Assembly (NCBI GenBank): GCA_029202545.1
Contig: CP119311.1
Span: 6,510,001 to 6,574,000 of the forward strand
Source: Candidatus Pseudobacter hemicellulosilyticus
GTDB taxonomy: Bacteria > Bacteroidota > Bacteroidia > Chitinophagales > Chitinophagaceae
Length of the DNA stretch: 64,000 bases
Direction: 5' to 3'
In this document: positions 43,266 to 51,300 of the stretch, one piece after another
Position numbering within the stretch: position 1 is the first letter of the stretch
How the letters are laid out: every line of letters begins with the position of its first letter
The notes under the pieces: model-generated
Told to the model about the DNA's origin: nothing
Database searches by the model: none
Seen by the model: the letters and a program-made list of their open reading frames with translations, nothing else
Made by a program: the position numbers and the translations under genes

Positions 43266-46025
43266 TTAAATGGAGAAAGCCGTATCAATGATCTCCGTCT
43301 GCTCCTGGGCATGCACTTTCGCATAACCGGTGGCGGTAGCTGCGCTGGGCTGACGACTGATAACACCATAATTGATGCTCTTCAGGTTCATCTGCAGGAA
43401 GCTGGCGGCGCCCATGTTCAGCGGTTCTTCCTGAACCCAGAACCAGGTGGCCTTGCTGTATTTGGCATACAGGGCTTCCAGCTGCTTCAGCGGCAGCGGG
43501 TATAATTGTTCTACCCGGATGATGGCCGTATCCTGGATATTCTCTTTCTGCTGACGCTCAGCCAGGTCAAAATAGATCTTGCCGGAGCAGAACAGCACTT
43601 TGGTCACAGCGCCGGGATCTGTTATTACAGCATCATCAATCACTTCCTGGAAGCCAGCTTCCAGGAAAGCCTGTTTCGGGCTGTAGCTGCCCGGGTGGCG
43701 CAGGTTGGCCTTGGGTGAGAAATTGATCCAGGGTTTGCGGAAACTCCACAGCATCTGCCTGCGCGTAGCATGGAAGAAGTTGGCCGAGGTGGTGATATTG
43801 GTCACTACCATATTCAGCTCCGCACACATCTGCAGGAAACGCTCCAGGCGTGCGCTGCTATGCTCAGGTCCCTGGCCTTCATAGCCGTGCGGCAGCAGCA
43901 TGCCTACCCCGTTCATACGGTTCCATTTCTGTTCGCCGGCAGCAATGAACTGGTCAATCATGGTCTGGGCGCCATTGGCAAAATCGCCAAACTGCGCTTC
44001 CCATAATACCAGGGCATTGGGGTTGGCCATGGAATAGCCATATTCAAAACCTAATACTGCGTATTCACTCAGTAAGGAGTTGTAGATCCGGAAATGTCCT
44101 TTGGCGCCGGGAATACTGCTGAGCCTGCTGTAGGCCTGGTCCGTATTCTCATCGCGCAGCACCGCATGGCGGTGGGAGAATGTGCCGCGGCATACATCCT
44201 GGCCGCTCATCCGCACATCATAACCATCCAGCAGGAGACTGCCATACCCCAGCAACTCGCCGGTAGCCCAGTCTATCTTGCCTTCTTCGTTATAGATCTT
44301 TACTTTATCGTGGATGATCTTTTCTACTTTTTTCAGCGGCTTGAACCCTTCGGGCCAGCCCATGAGCGCACCGAAGACGGTTTTGAACTGCTCATCGCTG
44401 ATGCCGGTCACGGGCGACTGGTCAAAGTCCTCCTGTGTAGCTTTTTTCAGGCTTTTCCAGGCCAGTTCAGGCGCCTGGTAATGGTAAGGCAGAGGATTCT
44501 GTTTTACATCATCCAGCCTTTCCTGCAGATCCGCCCAGAATTTCTTCTCCATCTGCTTGGCCAGCTCCCTCGCGTCAGCCTCCCCTTTTTCCAGCAGGAA
44601 ATTGGCGTATACCTCACGGGGATTCTGGTGCTTATCGATCAGGGAGTACAGATGTGGCTGGGTGAACTTGGGATCATCGCCTTCATTATGCCCATGGCGG
44701 CGATAGCAGACCATGTCAATGAACACGTCGGAATTGAATTCCTGCCGGTAGCGGGTAGCAATCTCCACGCATTTCACCACGGCTTCTGCATCGTCCCCGT
44801 TCACGTGCATGACAGGGGCCTGGATCATAGCGGCCAGGGAAGTACAGTAGTCGGAGCTGCGGGCATCATCAAAATCGGTGGTGAACCCGATCTGGTTATT
44901 GATCACAAAGTGCATGGTGCCGCCGGTGTAATACCCTTTGAGGGCGCACATCTGTGCTACTTCATACACTATACCCTGTCCGGCGATGCTGGCGTCGCCA
45001 TGGATCAGGATGGGTAATATCTTATCAAAATCGCTTTCATACAGCACGTCCGCCTTGGCGCGGGCAAAGCCTACTACCACGGGGTCCACTGCTTCCAGGT
45101 GCGAGGGGTTGGGCATCAGCTTGAGGTGGATGGTCTTGCCGTTGGGCGTAACCAGTTCACTGCCGTAACCCATATGGTATTTCACGTCGCCGCTGCCCAT
45201 GGTCTGGTCCAGCTTGGCGGTGCCTTCAAATTCGCTGAAGATCTGCTCGTAGGTCTTACCCAGCACATTGGCCAGCACATTGAGGCGGCCGCGGTGGGCC
45301 ATCCCGATGGCTACTTCCTGTACATCATGGTCGGCAGCGGTATTGATGATGGCGTCAAGGGCGGCGATGGTGGTTTCCCCGCCTTCCAGCGAGAAACGTT
45401 TCTGCCCTACGTATTTGGTATGGAGGAATTTTTCGAAGATTACGCCCTGGTTGAGCTTTTCAAGGACGCGTTTCTGCTGGTCAATGGGCAGGGGGACGGC
45501 AAATTTCCGTTCCATTTCATTGGCCAGCCAGTCCACTTTTTTCTGGTCGCTGATATATTTGAATTCAATCCCCACATGGGCGGCATAGGTCTGCTGCAGG
45601 TGGTTGAGGATATTGCGGAGGGTAGTGGTGCCCAGGCCGATCCGGTACCCTACCTGGAATTCTTTGTCCAGGTCTTCTTCCGACAGGCCATAGAACGATA
45701 GTTCCAGGTTGGCGTTACGGTCTTTACGGGGACGGATGGGGTTGGTCTTGGCAATCAGGTGGCCCTTGTTCCGATACCCCAGGATGAGGCGGTATACGGA
45801 TACCTCCTTTTTCCAGTCGATGCCCGAAGCGGGCGCCGCGGCGGCAGTACCGTTACTACTGGCAGCCCCGTTGGTGGCTGCTTTCCCTTCACTGACAGCA
45901 AAATCAAAACCTTCAAAGAATTTCTTAAGATCGGGATCAACGCTACCCGGGTCCTTTACAAAATCCTGGTACAGACTCTCAATAAATGCAGGATGAGAGT
46001 TAGTTATGTAGGAAAAGTCCTTCAT
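43266..46025 (-). CDS. sucA: 2-oxoglutarate dehydrogenase E1 subunit
   Basis: A 919-residue thiamin diphosphate enzyme decarboxylating 2-oxoglutarate and passing the succinyl group to SucB. The N-terminal docking segment SYITNSHPAFIESLYQDF is present. Active-site histidine regions include MAHRGRLNVLANVLGK and the cofactor motif with GDASIAGQG (about residue 345) and HVNGDDAEAVV; the C-terminal domain has EPLNMGAA. Full length. A consensus promoter box lies 41 bases upstream. It is divergent from rpsT. Confidence 0.96.
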   Translation of the reverse strand: MKDFSYITNSHPAFIESLYQDFVKDPGSVDPDLKKFFEGFDFAVSEGKAATNGAASSNGTAAAAPASGIDWKKEVSVYRLILGYRNKGHLIAKTNPIRPRKDRNANLELSFYGLSEEDLDKEFQVGYRIGLGTTTLRNILNHLQQTYAAHVGIEFKYISDQKKVDWLANEMERKFAVPLPIDQQKRVLEKLNQGVIFEKFLHTKYVGQKRFSLEGGETTIAALDAIINTAADHDVQEVAIGMAHRGRLNVLANVLGKTYEQIFSEFEGTAKLDQTMGSGDVKYHMGYGSELVTPNGKTIHLKLMPNPSHLEAVDPVVVGFARAKADVLYESDFDKILPILIHGDASIAGQGIVYEVAQMCALKGYYTGGTMHFVINNQIGFTTDFDDARSSDYCTSLAAMIQAPVMHVNGDDAEAVVKCVEIATRYRQEFNSDVFIDMVCYRRHGHNEGDDPKFTQPHLYSLIDKHQNPREVYANFLLEKGEADARELAKQMEKKFWADLQERLDDVKQNPLPYHYQAPELAWKSLKKATQEDFDQSPVTGISDEQFKTVFGALMGWPEGFKPLKKVEKIIHDKVKIYNEEGKIDWATGELLGYGSLLLDGYDVRMSGQDVCRGTFSHRHAVLRDENTDQAYSRLSSIPGAKGHFRIYNSLLSEYAVLGFEYGYSMANPNALVLWEAQFGDFANGAQTMIDQFIAAGEQKWNRMNGVGMLLPHGYEGQGPEHSSARLERFLQMCAELNMVVTNITTSANFFHATRRQMLWSFRKPWINFSPKANLRHPGSYSPKQAFLEAGFQEVIDDAVITDPGAVTKVLFCSGKIYFDLAERQQKENIQDTAIIRVEQLYPLPLKQLEALYAKYSKATWFWVQEEPLNMGAASFLQMNLKSINYGVISRQPSAATATGYAKVHAQEQTEIIDTAFSI

Positions 46026-46065
46026 GGAGAAGCAATTGAATTCAGAGTATTAAAAATCGGGGGTA

Positions 46066-46073
46066 CAAATATA
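46066..46073 (-). promoter_or_regulatory. TAnnTTTG promoter of sucA-sucB
   Basis: TATATTTG on the minus strand, 41 bases ahead of the sucA ATG at 46025. The -33 box is less clear. Confidence 0.65.
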
Positions 46074-46228
46074 GCCACGAAACGTTGATTAACTCAGAAT
46101 GGCCCTATTTTATTGCATTTTAATGTGTTCGGGGGGCCGGTTGAGTACATCAGCAGGGTATATAACAACCAATGTGCGGTGCTGGTTCAGCTCTTTTGCA
46201 CAGGTTTTTAGGAAAACGAACCTTTTTA

Positions 46229-46260
46229 TTTGGAAGATTTGCTGAAGGCGCTTACCTTTG
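46229..46260 (+). promoter_or_regulatory. Bacteroidota promoter of rpsT
   Basis: TTTG (46229-46232), 20 bases, then TACCTTTG (46253-46260): a full consensus match, 24 bases before the rpsT ATG. Confidence 0.8.
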
Positions 46261-46283
46261 CCGTCCTAAATTTTGGATACGAA

Positions 46284-46547
46284 ATGGCAAATCACAAGGC
46301 TACCAAAAAAGATGTGCGTCAGGCCGCTAAACGTCGCGAAAGAAATAAATACTACGGTAAAACCACCCGCAATGCTATCCGTGACCTGAAAGCATTGAAA
46401 ACAGGTTCGGAAGCCGCAGACCAACTGCCTGAAGTAGCATCTCAGATCGACAAACTGGCTAAAAGGGGCGTTATTCACAAGAATAAAGCTGCTAATCTGA
46501 AAAGTCAGCTGGCGAAAAGGGTGAATACGCTGGTTGCAGCTAAGTAA
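46284..46547 (+). CDS. rpsT: 30S ribosomal protein S20
   Basis: An 87-residue, Lys/Arg-rich, all-helical protein that binds 16S rRNA and helps assemble the 30S subunit. The start MANHKATKKDVRQAAKRRERN and the C-terminal GVIHKNKAANLKSQLAKRVN are the hallmark S20 segments. The ATG at 46284 is chosen over an in-frame TTG upstream. It is a monocistronic gene with a consensus promoter and an intrinsic terminator. Confidence 0.97.
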   Translation: MANHKATKKDVRQAAKRRERNKYYGKTTRNAIRDLKALKTGSEAADQLPEVASQIDKLAKRGVIHKNKAANLKSQLAKRVNTLVAAK

Positions 46548-46582
46548 GTAGTACGTCTTCACTGAACTTATTAATATAGTGC

Positions 46583-46611
46583 AGTCCCGCTGTAAAGGCG
46601 GGACTTTTTCG
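46583..46611 (+). terminator. Intrinsic terminator after rpsT
   Basis: AGTCCCGC (46583-46590) pairs with GCGGGACT (46598-46605), with a seven-base loop and a following TTTTT. Confidence 0.9.
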
Positions 46612-47206
46612 TTTTGCTTTTCTCTTTAGCGCAGGCACCAGGTTTACCCGTCCGGCTGCTCCTTTTTAGGCTGGTCCGCTTTAGGCTACAGTATTGGTAC
46701 GTTTGGCCCCATCCTTCCGGCCAACCTGGTCCAATCCTTATTGTCAGCCTGACTGCTCCGGTCCCTGGTTACCCAGCAGCCCCTTACAAAGGCGCTCCGG
46801 GACAAGCTCCGCTGGCTTACACCCAGGCATCTTCTCCCCGGCACTATTGCCCCGGCCCCCTGGAATAAGCTTTTATCTGGTTCACCAAGACCTAACCTAT
46901 TTCTACAAAAAAAACGACATCCTCTCCCAATATCTCATAGAACACCAGCACTAATTGCAATTTTTCAGGAACAAGGCACTCATTTATGAGTTCAGCAGGA
47001 TCATTTATTCATATGTAATTAAATTAACAACCATTATTATTGAGGGTAAACATGACCGTTATAGCCTTCACTCCTCAATTATTTCTGCCGTAGCCGCCCC
47101 CCAAAAAGGCATGTTATGACAACGTATGTACGCAGAACCAAATGCAGCAGGGGCCTGCATCAGATTAAATTTCACTTAACCCGCTCGTTTAGCTTTCCCT
47201 ACGCTG
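46612..47206. other. Long intergenic stretch without recognised features
   Basis: About 600 bases between the rpsT terminator and the promoter of the YwqK-like gene. The first 250 bases are unusually C-rich on the plus strand; an 84-codon frame there has no recognisable protein and is Pro/Tyr/Leu-rich by composition. The second part is AT-rich. I saw no RNA gene, repeat copy or domain. Confidence 0.6.
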
Positions 47207-47214
47207 TAACTTTG
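47207..47214 (+). promoter_or_regulatory. TAnnTTTG promoter of the YwqK-like gene
   Basis: TAACTTTG, 37 bases before the ATG at 47251. A CTCGTTTAG segment about 18 bases upstream could be the -33 region. Confidence 0.6.
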
Positions 47215-47250
47215 TTCCAGCTTGTTACTTGTCACTTGTCATGTCATGTT

Positions 47251-48132
47251 ATGAATAAACAAATTCTTCTCACAGGAGCAGGTTTGTTGTGCGTGTACCA
47301 TTTGTTTTCACAACATACGCTTGCTCCTTCCGCCGCCCAGGCCATGGCCCTGCCATTGTCTGCCACTGCACCGGTACATAAAACTGCCGGTCACTTTATT
47401 GAGCTGGACGAAACCCTGCTGCGTGCTGATGGCACCCTCACCGGCCTGTCGTCCACAGGAGATACCCTCTTTGTAAGCGAATACCATAAGGACCAGTTGC
47501 ATGGCGACTGGCGATCCTGGTATCCCGCCAAAACAATGCTGGACTCCGGTCGCATGGCCAAAGCTATTCCGGACGGGGAATGGAAAGGCTGGTATCCCAA
47601 CGGTCAGCTGCGCTTCATCCGCACCTATAATGCCAGCAAGCTGCAGACAGTGAACCATGAGATCCGCCGCCGCCACGGTAAAGTGACCTATTACCCTATT
47701 ACGGATATTGCTAAACGTGATCTGCCGGCTGCCCGCCAGCTGCTCACCGCCGGCTATTCCTTCCGCTCCATCACTAACGAAACACCGGCACAGGCAGCCC
47801 CTGCTTCCCTGCGCCTCCGCGTTCACCACAATACCGAGGCCGGTCACAAAGCCTACCTGCCGCCTTTCACCAATTGCCTGCACCATGGCCTGTACATGAA
47901 CTTCTACGCCAATGGCAATGTGAAAGATTCCGGTTATTATAAGAATGGCATACGGGATGGTATCTGGGAAGAATGGCAGGAAGAAGGCGCTGTCCGCGCT
48001 TCAGGAATGTATAGGAAGGGCGTAAAGCAGGGCGACTGGCGCCATTACAACGCCAGCGGTAAACTGCTGTACATCGTTTCCTATAAGAACGGCCGCGTGA
48101 AGCACACTATGCAGCTCAACAGGTACAGCTAA
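47251..48132 (+). CDS. Exported YwqK/MORN-like repeat protein
   Basis: A 293-residue protein from the ATG at 47251 (MNKQILLTG); the in-frame upstream ATG at 47116 would add 45 residues ahead of the signal peptide. A signal peptide covers about 20 residues. Two sets of MORN-like repeats are visible: GDWRSWYPAKTMLDSG and DGEWKGWYPNGQLRF in the first half, and NFYANGNVKDSGYYKNGIRDG, EEWQEEGAVRASGMYRKG and GDWRHYNASGKLLYI in the second. Such repeats occur in proteins annotated as YwqK-family antitoxins, but no toxin gene is nearby and export argues against that role. Probably a periplasmic or surface scaffold. Confidence 0.8.
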   Translation: MNKQILLTGAGLLCVYHLFSQHTLAPSAAQAMALPLSATAPVHKTAGHFIELDETLLRADGTLTGLSSTGDTLFVSEYHKDQLHGDWRSWYPAKTMLDSGRMAKAIPDGEWKGWYPNGQLRFIRTYNASKLQTVNHEIRRRHGKVTYYPITDIAKRDLPAARQLLTAGYSFRSITNETPAQAAPASLRLRVHHNTEAGHKAYLPPFTNCLHHGLYMNFYANGNVKDSGYYKNGIRDGIWEEWQEEGAVRASGMYRKGVKQGDWRHYNASGKLLYIVSYKNGRVKHTMQLNRYS

Positions 48133-48256
48133 GCAGTCGGCTGGCAAGCGCCTTTCCGGGCTGTAGCAGTTACACGCAAAGCCAGTATTCGCTTTCGCCT
48201 GCCAAAACCTGCAACCACCCAATTATACGTATAGTTGACTGTTCCAACAGTCTTCC

Positions 48257-48294
48257 AATAAAAAGAGCCTGCCCCTCCATCCGGGCAGGCTCTT
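48257..48294 (-). terminator. Intrinsic terminator of the alpha-2-macroglobulin gene
   Basis: AAGAGCCTGCCC (48263-48274) pairs with GGGCAGGCTCTT (48283-48294): a twelve-base stem with an eight-base loop. On the minus strand it continues into TTTTTATT, so it ends the gene at 48315. Confidence 0.9.
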
Positions 48295-48314
48295 GACTTT
48301 TATCTTAGCTGCGC

Positions 48315-51300
48315 TTATTGCGTGATGCGGATCACGCCGGCGCCATTGTACGAATGATATTCGCCGTTATACATGGCTTCCGCACTCACTGGTCCCATAA
48401 TAAAGCTACCCGGAGATACAGCACGTACCGCATAGTAATAGGTCTGCTTGCTGTTGTACAGGTCTACGAAGAGGTTGATCCGGTCGTCCCGCACATCCAG
48501 CGATGTAGGCGTTCCTGCATCCTTGATCCAATCCATACCGGGGATCTCCTTGGTACGCGGGTTCTCGATCTCAAAGCCGGCAGGCAGCAGGTCGGACACA
48601 GCCACATTCTCAATATTGCCGCTGTACAGTTTTTCCAGCGTCAGCTGCACCACTACCAGGTCGTTCTGCTTAAAGCTGTTGCCGCTGATCACCCGGCCAT
48701 AGCGGTCGAAGAATTTCTTCCGGATGCGGATATAGCTGTCCTCTTCTTTGTATGAACCACCGGCGCTGATACCCTCACTCTGCCAGTAATAATAGAGACG
48801 GCCCTCCCCTTTGGCACTGATATCCACATTAGTGCCTCCCAGCTGTTTGGCTGTTAAACGCAGCGGCGCGGCTTCCGCCTTGCCCACTGTTTTGCCATTC
48901 ACCGTGATAGTGGCATTGACCGTAGCCTTGTTGGCGGCACGGGCTATCTTACCCAGGGCCAGGAAACTAAAGGAACATTCCTGGGTGCTGTACCAGCTGC
49001 GTTGTTTCAGCTTATCGGCCACATGTTTGGCCATAAGTGGGACCTGTGCATTGGCAGGATCCACATCCAGCAAGGCATTCAGGGCAATGGCTTCATCCCG
49101 GATATCGGAATAGAAGCTACCTCCGGTCTGCGGCAGGGAGACCTCGCCACTGAAAGAAACGGGCAGCATTTCCCTGAACCTGGCCTTATCCCCCGCTACT
49201 GCATAGGATACGCTCAGCAGGTATTTGGCATCCAGGCTCAGCAGCTGCGGATTGGCCTTGTAATAGTTCATCACGGAAATATTGGGCCTGCCCGCCAGCG
49301 CCAGTACATATAGACTATAAGCCACTTCTTTGGGCGCTATTTTCTTTTGCTGGTCCTGGTTATAGTAATAGTTGATGGTCTCGCGATTGCGCAGTTTATT
49401 GTTGAGATAAGCCAGCGCCCCGTTGAGCACATTCTTATTCACCTCAAATCCTGCTTTCTGGGCTTCTACCAGGAAATGCGTGGCATATACGCTGGTCCAC
49501 CAGTTCTCCGATCCTTCCCCATCCCAGAGCGTGATGGCGCCATTGTACAACTGGCGCAGCTTGATCTTGCGGATCGCTTCCAGCACGTTATAGTTGGCGT
49601 TGGAACGAGCGTTCTGCCGGATATTCATCTGGTCGGTCAGATCACCATAATACAATTGCGGGAAGGCGGCGGAAACCGTCTGCTCCGTGCAGCCGTAAGG
49701 ATACTGCACCAGGTAGCGCAGGTGCTTACCCAGCTCCAGGGCCGGGCTGCGGCTCACCACCAGCTGGTAGTCCGAGCTGCCGGGCAGGAAATCGTTAAGC
49801 GGAATATTGATCTTCTGCCCATTGCCGCCGGTCAGGGAGCCACTGCCTGTCAATACCTGCAGGGGCGAGGCGGGACGAACGCTGATCTCCGTTTCATCAC
49901 TGAATTTCTCTCCCAATCCCTGTACTTCCACTTTGATATGGCCCACATTGACAGAAGGCGCAGCCACTACCTGGAACAGGGCCCTGTTCTCTGCTTTGGC
50001 CGACAGGGAAACAGACTGGCTCTTACTGCCTACCACCTGCAGCGGGCCGCTGACAGTAAGCGAAGCTGTAGCCGAGGTAGACTTATCCGTGGTATTGGTA
50101 ATGATCACCGGTACATTGACCGTATCCTTCGGACTGAGGAAGCGCGGCAGGGCGATGCTCAGCACCAGCGGATCAGCTACGGTCATGGCCTGCTCACTGC
50201 TGCCGAAGCGCTCATCCTTATACGCCACGGCCATCAGCCTGACCTCACCGCTGAACTGCGGGATATCAAATTCAAAGCTGGCCTCACCACTGCCATTGGC
50301 TTTGGTGATACCGCTCCAGTAAGAAACCAGTTTGATCCGCTTGGCAGGCATCGGGTTGGTACGTTTGTTCATATCCAGTTCTCCATCACCACCGGTACTG
50401 CTCAGGCGGGCACGCAGTTCGGGGAAGAGCAGCGGGTACAGGTCAAACGCGTTTACCTCCAGGGCCTTGCGGGCATAGAAATGATTATAGGGATCAGGTG
50501 TTTTGAAATCGCTCACCTGCAATACCCCATTGTCTACAGCTGCCAGGGTCACAAAACTATTGGGCGCAGCCTTCACTTTCACCACCTGGTGGGTGCGGGA
50601 GCGAACAGCTTTCTGCGCTTCTATCACCACGTCCAGTTTCCGGTTGCTTTCTTCCACGCGGATGCTCTGGAAGCCATGCGCCACCGTGAGCGGAATATCG
50701 CTCACCTCGTGTGGCTTGAAAAGAGTAGCTGTTACATATACATTGGGCAGGTGCTCGGCGCCCAGTTTCAGGTCTACCGAAGCAGTGCGTTTTTCTACAT
50801 TGACATATTGATAGGATACTACCTTATCTGTTTCCATGGTCACCAGCATCCGGCCGCTGAAAGGTGTTTTGAACAGCACTTTGGCATTCTCTCCGGTCTG
50901 ATAGCCGGCCTTGTCCAGCTCAATATCAATATTGCCTTCGGTATTCACTTCAAAGGAGCTGTTATCAGCACCCCAGGAGCCATAGCTGTAGAACTCTTTG
51001 CTGACATAAGCAGCAGCGCCCGGCACCGAGATCCTTAATTCATAATTGCCCGGTGAACGCGGCACAAAAGCATAAACGCTTTGCTCTCCGCTGATGTTGA
51101 GGGTTTGCTCCGCCACTACTTTATCATCTTTCTGGGACTCATAGCGGAAATAGCTGCCGCTGCGGGTCAGTACAGTCCGGTACTCATGTTTGATCACTTT
51201 GACCTGGGCTTTGGCGCTCACCACCTGCTCATTCTTGTCTACGGCAATGATGGGGAAGCGGACCGACTGGTTCAGCGGGTAATAGTAATACCCATCGCCA

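Noticed and set aside
46614..46868. 84-codon frame after rpsT
   Set aside because: Low-complexity Pro/Tyr/Leu-rich translation, no start context and no family; treated as intergenic.
49347..51038. 563-codon open frame opposite the alpha-2-macroglobulin gene
   Set aside because: It is antisense to a gene with clear domain motifs and codes no recognisable protein.
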